64,000 nucleotides of DNA from JBCCDY01 sp039030555 (GCA_039030555.1 JBCCDY010000003.1:307757-371756), one strand, 5' to 3'. Shown: positions 51,488 through 61,077, counted from the first letter of the stretch. Notes: generated from the letters alone by a model not told the origin. Program-made: numbers and translations.

Positions 51488-51607
51488 AACTAAAATTTTG
51501 ATCTCAAATTAAACAATCATGATAAACTAAGGCAGTTTATTATCTCAAGCTCGCATGAAAAAGGGCGAAGTACACTTTTATTTAGTTAGATAAAAGGGAC
51601 TCTGATT

Positions 51608-54600
51608 TTACTCATCCATGCCCATCATGATGAAAGGACCCCAGAAGATAGGCTCTTGATATTCATTACGAATTTCTTTCTTCGCTTCTATAAATGAATT
51701 TCTTTTATCGCCTGTTTCCAGCCATTTTTGATAAAATTTAACCATAAGCTTTTGGGTAGCTTCATCAGATACTTTGAAGAGACTCATAATCAGATTTTTA
51801 GCACCAGCTACAAGGAATGCTCTTTGTAATCCATATACACCTTCACCTATAGCCAAATCGCCTAATCCGGTTTCGCAAGCACTTAAAACAACCAAATCCG
51901 TATAGTCCAGGTTGAGGTTCATAGCTTCATAAGCGGTAAGGATACCACTTTCAATATTGTAGTTGAAGTCAGTCTTATTCAAAAGATCTCCTGCCCCACT
52001 AAGTAAAAGCCCTGTTCTCAATAATGGATTTTCTGCTGCCTCAGCTTCACTTAGCTCAATATTATCCAAGTTTTCTTTCACTTCTGCTGTTGGGGTAAAG
52101 AACCCATGTGTAGCGATGTGAAATATCTTTGGATTATTTACTTGCTTTATCGCCTCTTCGCTCGCCTCTACACTTAAATAATCTTTGATTGAGTAATCTT
52201 TTTGATTGAGTAAACCCTTAAGCTGTTCTATCTCGAGTTGTGTACCGGGTAATTGGCTAATCGTTCTCCTTGTGTTCTGATCTGCTGAAACGTAAAAGTC
52301 AGGATTACCGAATAATATGGCTTTATTTTCTTCAGGCTCTTGCTCTATTTTTTTACGATTTAGATAGATATCTTTAGTGTTACTGACTAAAATAATATTT
52401 GAATTATCGAGTACGTAGCTATCGCGACCAGTAGGAATAGCTTCCAAGTTGATTTGATTGAAAACACCATCTGCTGATAGAAAGAGTGTGGCTGAACTCC
52501 CAATTTGATCGGCTATAGGCTTCCAATACTGGTTATAAGAAAACCGATCCCTGAGTTTGAATTTGATGCTATTCTTATACCCACCTAAATATTTATTCTC
52601 TAATTCATACCCATTGTTTAAGAGAACTAGTTCTGGTTCAGCATTTTTCTCGTTTTTCAAGAAAAGTAAAGCATACTGAACAGAGTCTGTGAAAACATGA
52701 TCAAAATGTCTAAATCTAATCATCTCCAATGCAACCTCGTTAGGTTTTAGAGCCTGTTTTACGTTTTCCCAGGTCAGCACCTGATCTTCGAAGCTTTCTG
52801 CAAAAAGCTCGGATTTTTCACTGAGTTCTTTCTCTAAAAGTTCAACTTCGCTTTCTATAGCATTTCTATTGACCCCATTCTCGATCAATTGCTCTTCGCT
52901 CATGGATATGATGTTGGTCAGTAGTTCTTTCTGGCTTAACCACTGAGCAAATTTAGCTTTGAGCTCTTCATCATCACTGTTAACAATTCGCTCTCTCATT
53001 TTTATAGAAGAGTTCAAGAGAATGGCTTTCGTTGTAATGGCATTATTATAAATGTTCTCCAGTATCTCATCGTCGCTTTCCGCTAATTCTACAGCAAGAG
53101 TGTTATAGAACTCAAAATCGCTTTTGATGGTATTCCAGAACTTGGCTTTTTCCCTTTCGCTTAGAGCGGGAAAATAATTTTTTATAAAGTTGTTGTAGTT
53201 CAATAAAGCTTCTTCTATGTATCTACGACTCTTTTTCTTGTCGCCTTGCATATAATCGACTTTGCTCAGTTTCGAGATTACCTTCACATAGTTAGGATGC
53301 GATTCATTAAATACTTTTCGATATACTTTTCTGGCATCTTCGTATTTTTCTTGGGCCAGCTGATAATTGTACTGATAGTAGTGGATATCACCTTTTAGTA
53401 CGTAGATCCCTGCAAGGTTTACATTATTTCTCCGTCCTAATCTATTTTCCCATATTCTCTGGGATTGATCCAAGAGATTAAAGGCTTCATCTGTTCTCCC
53501 TGATCTTATATAAAGGGCAGCCAAATCTTTCAGCGTTTGAGCGAGTAAAGGGCTTTGATAGCCTAGTTTTTCAATGATGATCTCTTTTGCGTCTAAATAG
53601 AGATCTTCTATTTGACTTGCCGGATCTTCTTTATGGTATTTGATCAATGCTAGTTGCGAAAGGTTTTTAGCTACATCTATATGATCTTTGGCAAATTGCT
53701 CTTTTTTGATTTCTATGGTCTTTAAAGCATTGTCTTCCGCTTTCTCGTAGTCACCTATTGCTGTGTAGACGGCGCCTAACACTTCATAGGTTTGAGAAGT
53801 TTTTGTGGAATTTGGACCATAAATCTCCAATGAAATATCGGAAGCCCTTCGAGCCGTTTTTTCTGCGTCCGTATAATCTCCATTGATGAGATCCAGACGA
53901 CTTTTTTCAATTAGCAGGTTAATTAGTTTTCTGGACTTCTTACCGTATTTCTGTTCCGTATCAAGAATAGCCTCGTCTATTAATTCATTGGCAACAGAAA
54001 AGCTTCCAATATCGATATAAAGCTTAATTAGGTCTACTTCCGAAGTGCTTATCGCTTTTCCTGAAGAGAGTTTATCCGCTTTCCTGAATAGCTTATCTGC
54101 TTTTGATAATGCAGCTTCTGCCTCATCATACAAAGCTCGAATAGCCAGTAGCCGGGCATTGGTTTCGTAAAGTTCCGCGTGGAAAACATTATTTTCTTTG
54201 CCTTTTTCATTCGCGAATATTTCTAATGCCTGATTAATATTTGTTGAGGCTTCTTCGTATTCACCGATTTGAATTTGAAGCTGAGCAATTTTATTGAGTG
54301 CTTTAGCGTATTCAATATCTTTATTATCGAATTTTCTTCTCGCAGCATCTAATGCTTTGTCTAGCACATTATCCGCATTTGAATATTGATCAAGAGCTAC
54401 GTATAACTCAGCCAGACTACTCATAATACTCAGATATTCCGTATGTCCAGGAGTAATTTCTTTTTCCACTAAATCGAAAAAATATTTTTGGTATAACTCG
54501 TTAGCGAGTGGAAGATTATCCAGGAATTTTAGTGCATGGTTTGCTTGCCTGATTTGAGCAAAACCATATATCAAAGAGCTTTCACCATAGATTTCTTTGG

Positions 54601-55849
54601 CTAATTCGAGGTTTCTATCGAGATAATATTTAGCTGGGGCAATATCTTCATTGGAGATTAAGGCGTCGTACACAAAATCGTTCAGCTCTATACGAAATGG
54701 ATGATCTTTTGGTAGAACATTAGTATTAGCCAGTATTGATGTGGCTTTACCCTGGAGATTACGAGTCCTGTTATTAGATAATTTTAAATCTAATTCCAGT
54801 GCATCATACTTTAAAAAATGGATGTTTTGCCTTCCAAAGTAGCCTTTGATGAGCTTTTCAAATTCAGCCGCTTGTCTTTTTCTGTTAGCCGTTTGATTTT
54901 CACGATCATAAGCTCTTATTAAGTTATGTTGAGTTTTTGTATTTAAAAGATGAGTAGGAGTTGCTTTTTTAACAATGTTCCTGTTAACCCGCTCATAATT
55001 TTTAATAAAAAAGGCTTCTCCTGTGCCTGCCTGATTTTCATCGAACATGCTGGCTAGGTAGAAATCATTTTCCAGATACGTAATATCATTTTTACTTAAA
55101 TTCTTGTCTATCCAATCGCTTGCGTAACGGAACTGATTATCCGCCTCCTGAACTTCTCCTAGCTTACCAGTGGTGTAGGCTTTTAAGGTTAGCAATTGTG
55201 CTGCTGTTTTTGCCCTATCTTGAAATTCTTCAGTTGAAAGCTTGGTTGTTTTGAGATTTCCGGACCCATCTACTTCTGTAACCTTACGAACGGCTCTGCC
55301 CATAATGTATTCTACTTGTTCTTCGATCAGTTTCAAAGATTCATTATAAAAACCCTTACCGGTATACACCTTTGCAAGGTTGAGATTGATTTCTACCTCT
55401 AGTCCTTTTTGTTCTTGCCCCAAAGCCTCTAAAACACTTTTAACTGTTTCTAAGCGCGATTGAGCATTATTTAGATGACCATACTCAATCCATACTTTGG
55501 CCGCGGTAAGATTATTTTTTGCGTATGCTAAAGACTGTTCACCACTAACATTCTTGCTTGTTTCAAGACCTTTTGAAATCAGGTTAGGGACAACCAAAAC
55601 TTCTCCGAGCGCTACTTTTGATTTAGCCTCCTTTAGTAAGGTTCGTGCAATGTATTCATTACTTGCACCCAGCTTTTTTGTAATCTTCTTTTTATTCTTC
55701 TCCAGATACTTGAGAGATTTTTTATAGTCTCCAATTTCATAAGCTGCATCAGCCTGAATAATCTTCTTTTCGTACTTTGGATTTTGTGCATGTACTATGC
55801 TACCGCTATACAGCAGAATAGCAAATACTAGAAGTATTGACTTTTTCAT
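51608..55849 (-). CDS. Exported TPR-CHAT protease
   Basis: A 1413-residue protein with a signal peptide (about 1-21, ending IVHA). A very long TPR array (about 25-880) is followed by a helical segment (about 890-1040) and a C-terminal CHAT domain (about 1090-1413). CHAT is a caspase/separase-like cysteine protease fold. The dyad is complete: His1248 in FHIATHGFF and Cys1325 in LSACETGLGD, followed by GEGVYGLQRAFLVAGA and the closing PIFWGPFIMMG. Known TPR-CHAT proteins such as Csx29 of type III-E CRISPR are cytoplasmic; the signal peptide here places this one in the envelope. No CRISPR genes are near. Targets are unknown; the Ig-like and FecR-like proteins are candidates. Confidence 0.9.
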   Translation of the reverse strand: MKKSILLVFAILLYSGSIVHAQNPKYEKKIIQADAAYEIGDYKKSLKYLEKNKKKITKKLGASNEYIARTLLKEAKSKVALGEVLVVPNLISKGLETSKNVSGEQSLAYAKNNLTAAKVWIEYGHLNNAQSRLETVKSVLEALGQEQKGLEVEINLNLAKVYTGKGFYNESLKLIEEQVEYIMGRAVRKVTEVDGSGNLKTTKLSTEEFQDRAKTAAQLLTLKAYTTGKLGEVQEADNQFRYASDWIDKNLSKNDITYLENDFYLASMFDENQAGTGEAFFIKNYERVNRNIVKKATPTHLLNTKTQHNLIRAYDRENQTANRKRQAAEFEKLIKGYFGRQNIHFLKYDALELDLKLSNNRTRNLQGKATSILANTNVLPKDHPFRIELNDFVYDALISNEDIAPAKYYLDRNLELAKEIYGESSLIYGFAQIRQANHALKFLDNLPLANELYQKYFFDLVEKEITPGHTEYLSIMSSLAELYVALDQYSNADNVLDKALDAARRKFDNKDIEYAKALNKIAQLQIQIGEYEEASTNINQALEIFANEKGKENNVFHAELYETNARLLAIRALYDEAEAALSKADKLFRKADKLSSGKAISTSEVDLIKLYIDIGSFSVANELIDEAILDTEQKYGKKSRKLINLLIEKSRLDLINGDYTDAEKTARRASDISLEIYGPNSTKTSQTYEVLGAVYTAIGDYEKAEDNALKTIEIKKEQFAKDHIDVAKNLSQLALIKYHKEDPASQIEDLYLDAKEIIIEKLGYQSPLLAQTLKDLAALYIRSGRTDEAFNLLDQSQRIWENRLGRRNNVNLAGIYVLKGDIHYYQYNYQLAQEKYEDARKVYRKVFNESHPNYVKVISKLSKVDYMQGDKKKSRRYIEEALLNYNNFIKNYFPALSEREKAKFWNTIKSDFEFYNTLAVELAESDDEILENIYNNAITTKAILLNSSIKMRERIVNSDDEELKAKFAQWLSQKELLTNIISMSEEQLIENGVNRNAIESEVELLEKELSEKSELFAESFEDQVLTWENVKQALKPNEVALEMIRFRHFDHVFTDSVQYALLFLKNEKNAEPELVLLNNGYELENKYLGGYKNSIKFKLRDRFSYNQYWKPIADQIGSSATLFLSADGVFNQINLEAIPTGRDSYVLDNSNIILVSNTKDIYLNRKKIEQEPEENKAILFGNPDFYVSADQNTRRTISQLPGTQLEIEQLKGLLNQKDYSIKDYLSVEASEEAIKQVNNPKIFHIATHGFFTPTAEVKENLDNIELSEAEAAENPLLRTGLLLSGAGDLLNKTDFNYNIESGILTAYEAMNLNLDYTDLVVLSACETGLGDLAIGEGVYGLQRAFLVAGAKNLIMSLFKVSDEATQKLMVKFYQKWLETGDKRNSFIEAKKEIRNEYQEPIFWGPFIMMGMDE

Positions 55850-55910
55850 TTCGAAGGTTGATGGGTTTTTGGCGAACTTTTTTTGTGACTAATACACTTT
55901 ACTTTTTTTA

Positions 55911-58034
55911 TTACTCTTCCATGAGTTCGTTTAGTATATCTATCGCAGCTGACGCAATCGGTGTTCCGGGTCCAAATACTTTTGAAACTCCTTTATTATA
56001 AAGATAGTCATAATCTTTGGAAGGGATTACGCCTCCGGCTACGACCATAATATCATCTCGCCCTATCTTTTTAAGCTCGGTTATTAATTTAGGGATAAGT
56101 GTTTTGTGCCCTCCAGCTAAACTAGAGGCTCCAACAATGTGTACATCATTTTCTGCGGCCTGAAGTGCAACTTCATCCGGAGTTTGGAATAAGGGACCAA
56201 TATCAACATCGAAACCAAGATCAGCAAAACCTGTGGCGATAACCTTAGCTCCTCTATCGTGCCCATCCTGCCCCATCTTGGCCACCATAATTCTTGGTCT
56301 TCTGCCATCATACTCTTCGAATTGGTCAGATAGTTTAAGTGCTTCCTTGAATTGATTGTTGTTCGCAGATTCTTTTGAATACACACCTGAAATGGAATTT
56401 ATTGTTGCTTTATGTCTTCCAAAAACTTCTTCCATAGCTAAAGAAATTTCACCCAGTGTAGCCCTGACCCTTGCAGCGTCTATCGCTTTTTCCAACAAGT
56501 TTCCTTCCGACTCAGCGGCTTCTTTCAATTTCTTTAAAGCTTTTTCTACCTCTTGGTCATTTCTTTTTTCTTTAACCTCTTTCAGGCGTTTTAGCTGACT
56601 TTCTCTTACGGCCGAGTTGTCGACTTCCCGAACCTCTACCTCCGTAGTATCTGTGGCTTTATATTTATTGACTCCTACGATTATATCATTTCCTGAATCT
56701 ATTCTAGCTTGCTTTCGGGCAGCAGCCTCTTCAATTCTCATTTTTGGAAGTCCGGATTCGATGGCCTTAGTCATGCCACCATGATTTTCTATTTCCTCGA
56801 TATGCTTCCAGGCTTTTTCGATGAGTTGATCGGTTAAGTATTCAACATAATATGATCCTCCCCAAGGGTCGATGGCCTTAGTTATTCCTGTTTCTTCCTG
56901 AAGAAATAGTTGCGTATTGCGTGCAATTCTTGCTGAAAAATCAGTAGGAAGTGCAATGGCTTCATCAAGAGCATTGGTATGCAATGACTGAGTACCTCCG
57001 AAAACGGCCGCCATGGCTTCTATGCAAGTCCTTGCTACATTGTTAAAAGGATCTTGCTCCGTAAGGCTCCATCCTGAAGTTTGGCTATGTGTCCGTAAGG
57101 CCATTGATTTATCCTTCTTCGGATTAAAACCTTTAATGATTTTCGCCCAGATTACCCTTGCAGCCCTCATTTTTGCGATCTCCATGAAATGATTCATTCC
57201 AATACCCCAGAAGAATGAAAGCCTTGGAGCGAAGTCATCAATATTTAAGCCTGCCTTAATTCCCGTTCTTATGTATTCTAAGCCATCAGCGAGTGTATAA
57301 GCTAATTCTATGTCAGCCGTAGCACCGGCCTCATGCATATGGTATCCACTTATGCTAATCGAATTAAATCTTGGCATATGCTGAGAGGTATACTCAAAAA
57401 TATCTGAGATGATCCTTATTGAAGGTGTGGGAGGATAGATATAGGTGTTTCTTACCATAAACTCCTTGAGGATATCATTTTGAATGGTTCCCGAAAGCAG
57501 GTTAGGAGCTACACCTTGTTCTTCTGCTGCTACGATATAAAATGCCATAACAGGAATTACAGCGCCATTCATAGTCATAGAGACCGACATCTCATTCAGT
57601 GGGATTTCACAGAAAAGGATTTTCATGTCTTCTACGCTATCTATCGCCACCCCGGCTTTTCCAACATCTCCAACTACTCTTTCGTGGTCAGAGTCATAGC
57701 CCCTATGGGTAGCAAGGTCGAAGGCTACTGAAAGTCCCTTTTGCCCGGCTTTTAAATTCTTTCTATAGAATGCATTTGATTCTTCAGCTGTAGAAAAGCC
57801 AGCATATTGTCTGATGGTCCAAGGACGTGAAACATACATAGAAGTATACGGGCCTCTTAGGTAAGGGGGTATTCCTGAGGCATATTTCAAGTGCTCAGTC
57901 TCTGACGTGTCTATGGCTTTGAGAGTTCCCGGAACAACGATGTTTTCGGGTGTTTCCCATTGAACATCACTATTTTCATCAGCTTCGGAATTTTTATTTT
58001 TAGTGAAGGCTATTTTTGAAAAATCAGGTCTCAA
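55911..58034 (-). CDS. mutB: Methylmalonyl-CoA mutase large subunit (catalytic, B12-binding)
   Basis: Interconverts methylmalonyl-CoA and succinyl-CoA using adenosylcobalamin. The 707-residue protein has the full TIM barrel (PWTIRQYAGFSTAEESNAFY, FDLATHRGYDSDHERV, RTHSQTSGWSL) and a C-terminal B12-binding domain. The cobalt-ligating His592 lies in DGHDRG, followed by GASSLAGGH. It begins 11 bases after mutA ends, so the two subunits are cotranscribed. MeaB, its GTPase chaperone, is encoded 8 kb further along on the same strand. Dependence on B12 links it to the riboswitch operon. Confidence 0.96.
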   Translation of the reverse strand: MRPDFSKIAFTKNKNSEADENSDVQWETPENIVVPGTLKAIDTSETEHLKYASGIPPYLRGPYTSMYVSRPWTIRQYAGFSTAEESNAFYRKNLKAGQKGLSVAFDLATHRGYDSDHERVVGDVGKAGVAIDSVEDMKILFCEIPLNEMSVSMTMNGAVIPVMAFYIVAAEEQGVAPNLLSGTIQNDILKEFMVRNTYIYPPTPSIRIISDIFEYTSQHMPRFNSISISGYHMHEAGATADIELAYTLADGLEYIRTGIKAGLNIDDFAPRLSFFWGIGMNHFMEIAKMRAARVIWAKIIKGFNPKKDKSMALRTHSQTSGWSLTEQDPFNNVARTCIEAMAAVFGGTQSLHTNALDEAIALPTDFSARIARNTQLFLQEETGITKAIDPWGGSYYVEYLTDQLIEKAWKHIEEIENHGGMTKAIESGLPKMRIEEAAARKQARIDSGNDIIVGVNKYKATDTTEVEVREVDNSAVRESQLKRLKEVKEKRNDQEVEKALKKLKEAAESEGNLLEKAIDAARVRATLGEISLAMEEVFGRHKATINSISGVYSKESANNNQFKEALKLSDQFEEYDGRRPRIMVAKMGQDGHDRGAKVIATGFADLGFDVDIGPLFQTPDEVALQAAENDVHIVGASSLAGGHKTLIPKLITELKKIGRDDIMVVAGGVIPSKDYDYLYNKGVSKVFGPGTPIASAAIDILNELMEE

Positions 58035-58045
58035 AATTTTAGAAT

Positions 58046-59407
58046 TTAAGGTTCTATATAATTGGCTACTGAATCAGACTCTTTAAACATCCCGAGCTTT
58101 TCATCATCAATATCAGTTTCAGCTTGATATTTATTGAATCCCACTAAGATTTCATCGTGATTGACTAGTCTATCTTTCCACAACTCTTTCTTTTCCGAGA
58201 TTAAGTTTTCCATTGAGCCCTTTTTAATGAAATTTAGAAAACCTCCTTCGTTTTCAAGATCCTGAAACTTAGCCCAGGCTTTTTTAGCTGTATGATCAGT
58301 CATTTGTTCTATAAAGTATGAGCCTGCTACCGGGTCAGTATTTTTATCAAAATGAGATTCATCTGATAATAGACAACTGATATTCTTGGCGATCCTAGCG
58401 GAAAAATAATTGGAAGAGGAAAACAAAGCATCGTGAGGCAATATGGTTAGCGCATCAGCACCACCTAGTATGGCTGAAATTGCAGAACTCGTGTTACGAA
58501 GCAGGTTATTATGCTCGTCATGGATTGTATTGTAAAAAGTTGAGCTGGTGCTATGAATATTCAAATCAGATAGGTTCCCGCCTGATAAACCGTAAGCGTT
58601 TGCTATCTCCTGCACCAGATATCTGAGTGCTCTAATCTTTGCAATTTCCTCGAAATATTTGACTCCTGCTGAGGTAGTAATTTCTATGTTCGGTAATACT
58701 TTATCCGGGTCTTCAAATTTTTCAATAAGGTCAACTAAAAGGCTTAAAGTAAATGCAATCTCTTCAACAGGGGAAAAGCCTTTGTCGTGGAAATAGCGAC
58801 TTGGTAGATTGAACACTTTAAAATTTGCCGATTTATTTTGATCAACTAAATCTCTATAAGTCTGAAGGTTATCAAATAAAAAGCTTGGGTCCTTAATGCT
58901 TAAAGTACCAGCTATTTTCGATGGATTATGACTTTTATTTATGAAATCGAAATAATCAAAGGCGGTTCTGAGTTTGGGATCATTCGTTTCTATAGAGATC
59001 TCGCAGTATGATGGATCTACGTCCTTTAGCAATGAATTAAAATCGATATCTTCAGTTTCGCCTGGCGAAAGTATGATTCCATTCACACCATTCTGCAAGA
59101 GCTCTAGAATTCTTGAATTGTCTCTAGAATTTTCGTTTAAAGGAATGGTTACTCTGTTATACCAAAATCGTGCTGTTCCAAAATCAGCATATTTTCCGTT
59201 GAGGGCATTTCTAAGACTTTCGGAAACCACATCAATCGTATTAGATGGGTCTCTGTAGGTTTCGAATTGAAAGTCAGAACTCGATTGCTTTAAAAGAACG
59301 CCATCAATACTTTTTCCTTTCAAATCAGAAGAAAGCTTCTCTTTCCATTGACTTTTATTCGTACTAGAGAATGAGAAGTCAGATTTGTCTCTAAATGATT
59401 CGGCCAT
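58046..59407 (-). CDS. mutA: Methylmalonyl-CoA mutase small subunit
   Basis: The structural subunit of heterodimeric methylmalonyl-CoA mutase, about 453 residues. It keeps a TIM-barrel similar to MutB (PVAGSYFIEQMTDHTAKKAW, SSNYFSARIAKNISCLL) but lacks the DxHxxG cobalt-binding motif. It ends soon after the barrel, without the degenerate B12-binding domain that longer MutA proteins retain. I chose ATG 59407 (MAESFRDK) over the TTG at 59413. The 5' side faces dnaA across about 218 bases. CDS and family are certain; short MutA forms are, as far as I know, common in Bacteroidota. Confidence 0.92.
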   Translation of the reverse strand: MAESFRDKSDFSFSSTNKSQWKEKLSSDLKGKSIDGVLLKQSSSDFQFETYRDPSNTIDVVSESLRNALNGKYADFGTARFWYNRVTIPLNENSRDNSRILELLQNGVNGIILSPGETEDIDFNSLLKDVDPSYCEISIETNDPKLRTAFDYFDFINKSHNPSKIAGTLSIKDPSFLFDNLQTYRDLVDQNKSANFKVFNLPSRYFHDKGFSPVEEIAFTLSLLVDLIEKFEDPDKVLPNIEITTSAGVKYFEEIAKIRALRYLVQEIANAYGLSGGNLSDLNIHSTSSTFYNTIHDEHNNLLRNTSSAISAILGGADALTILPHDALFSSSNYFSARIAKNISCLLSDESHFDKNTDPVAGSYFIEQMTDHTAKKAWAKFQDLENEGGFLNFIKKGSMENLISEKKELWKDRLVNHDEILVGFNKYQAETDIDDEKLGMFKESDSVANYIEP

Positions 59408-59579
59408 AAACAAATTTAAAAAATTTGCGCTCTTAAGGTCGTTTTTCGGGACTGAATTCGTATGTGTTTTAAAAGATTTTTATTGTACTAAACAAAGAAC
59501 TTTTGACGCTAGAATTGACTGAGGCTAGATTCTATTGGACAGTAATTCGATGCAAGTAAATTTCATTTTTTTATTCAAT

Positions 59580-59613
59580 TCCTTTTTCTCAATTTTCGTG
59601 TCCTTTTTCTCAA
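59580..59613 (+). repeat. 13-base direct repeat in front of dnaA
   Basis: TCCTTTTTCTCAA occurs at 59580-59592 and again at 59601-59613, 21 bases apart (two helix turns) and ending 12 bases before the dnaA TTG. It could be a binding site for a regulator or a leader element; no known motif is matched. Confidence 0.6.
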
Positions 59614-59625
59614 AAACCTATAGCC

Positions 59626-61053
59626 TTGTTGGTATCAGAAGGAATTATAACTGAGCAAATGCATAAGCAAATTTGGAGCCAATGTTTAGCTTTTATTCGT
59701 ACTAAAATTGGTGAAAAAAGCTTCAAAACATGGTTTGAGCCTATCATTCCAATGAGATTGGAGCATAAAGTTTTAACCATTCAAGTGCCAAGTCAATTCT
59801 TTTATGAGTGGCTTGAGGAACATTATGTGGGTTTACTGAGAAGTGCAATTGATAACGAACTCGGGCCTGAAGGAAGGTTAGAGTATTCTGTAATAGTCGA
59901 TAAGGGAAATGAAGAGAACAAGCCTTATGTTGTAAATCTTCCAACAGGCAATAAAAAGGGTAGAGAAGAAGATAAATTTAGAAATCCGTTTGAAGTAAGA
60001 TCGATCGATAATAATATTTTGAAATCGAACCTGAATCCGCAATATGTATTTGAAACGTTTATTGAGGGTGATTGCAATCGACTGGCGAGATCAGCTGGTT
60101 TCGCTGTAGCTCAAAAACCAGGGACTACATCTTTTAACCCATTAATGCTTTATGGTGGTGTGGGACTTGGGAAAACTCACTTGGTACAGGCCATTGGCAA
60201 TGAAGCAAAGGCAAAAAAGGAAGATGTTTTTGTGCTTTACGTTTCCTCTGAAAAATTCACTGCACAATTCATAGAGTCCCTTAAAACAAATTCTGTCCAG
60301 GATTTCACTAATTTCTATTTACAGGTAGATATTCTCATTATTGATGATATCCAGTTTCTGGCCAATAAAGAGAAAACCCAGGAGATCTTCTTCCATATTT
60401 TCAACCATCTTCATCAAAGCGGAAAGCAGATCATTATGACTAGTGACTGCCCTCCTAGGGATTTAAAGGGTCTGGAAGAACGTTTACTTTCCAGATTTAA
60501 GTGGGGTTTAACAGCAGATCTTCAGCAACCGGATTTCGAGACTCGGGTCGCCATTATTCAAAGGAAATTACAGAGCGATGGAATTGATATACCGGGTGAT
60601 GTATTGGAATATATTGCTTACAGTATTGACACCAATATTCGGGAGTTAGAAGGTGTTATGATCTCTTTAATTGCGCATGCTTCTTTAAACAGAAGAGAGG
60701 TTAATTTGGAGCTCGCCAAGCAGACTCTAAAGAATATCGTAAAAGAAATTGATACGGAAGTTGATATTGACTTTATCCAAAAAACTGTTGCAGAGGCTTT
60801 CAAAGTTGATTTGGAAAATCTGAAAGCTAAAACAAGGAAAAAGGAAATTGTGATTGCTCGTCAGGTCGCCATGTATTTCTCAAAAGAGTATACGAATTAC
60901 TCCTTAAAAACTATTGGAGATCATTTTGGAGGCAGGGATCACAGTACTGTAATTCATGCTGTTCAATGTGTGAACGATATGATGGACATGGATAATAAAT
61001 TCAAATCATCGGTTGAAGAGCTTAGGAAGAAACTGAAGATACGCACGATCTAG
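59626..61053 (+). CDS. dnaA: Chromosomal replication initiator DnaA
   Basis: Binds DnaA boxes at oriC and opens the origin using ATP. The 475-residue protein has domain I (about 12-90, IWSQCLAFIRTKIGEKSFKTWFEPI), a short variable domain II, the AAA+ domain with Walker A GGVGLGKTH (177-185) and Walker B LIIDDIQF (237-244), and the C-terminal DNA-binding domain with the signature GGRDHSTVIHAVQ. The start is uncertain: TTG at 59626 or 59629, or ATG at 59659; all keep domain I. No cluster of TTATCCACA boxes is seen in the flanking gaps, so the origin is not obviously here, and dnaN is not adjacent. Confidence 0.96.
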   Translation: MLVSEGIITEQMHKQIWSQCLAFIRTKIGEKSFKTWFEPIIPMRLEHKVLTIQVPSQFFYEWLEEHYVGLLRSAIDNELGPEGRLEYSVIVDKGNEENKPYVVNLPTGNKKGREEDKFRNPFEVRSIDNNILKSNLNPQYVFETFIEGDCNRLARSAGFAVAQKPGTTSFNPLMLYGGVGLGKTHLVQAIGNEAKAKKEDVFVLYVSSEKFTAQFIESLKTNSVQDFTNFYLQVDILIIDDIQFLANKEKTQEIFFHIFNHLHQSGKQIIMTSDCPPRDLKGLEERLLSRFKWGLTADLQQPDFETRVAIIQRKLQSDGIDIPGDVLEYIAYSIDTNIRELEGVMISLIAHASLNRREVNLELAKQTLKNIVKEIDTEVDIDFIQKTVAEAFKVDLENLKAKTRKKEIVIARQVAMYFSKEYTNYSLKTIGDHFGGRDHSTVIHAVQCVNDMMDMDNKFKSSVEELRKKLKIRTI

Positions 61054-61077
61054 AGTTTCTTCTCAATCAGCAAAAAT

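Noticed and set aside
51541..51600. Hairpin CTTTTAT/ATAAAAG between the Ig-like and CHAT genes as a terminator
   Set aside because: Only a 7-bp AT stem with no U-run in the transcribed direction, and the two genes look like one unit.
51608..55849. Type III-E CRISPR (Craspase) interpretation of the TPR-CHAT gene
   Set aside because: There is no gRAMP/Cas7-11 gene, repeat array or cas gene in the window, and the protein has a signal peptide.
59414..59625. Replication origin next to dnaA
   Set aside because: No cluster of TTATCCACA-type DnaA boxes was seen on either strand in the gaps around dnaA, and dnaN or gidA-type neighbours are missing.
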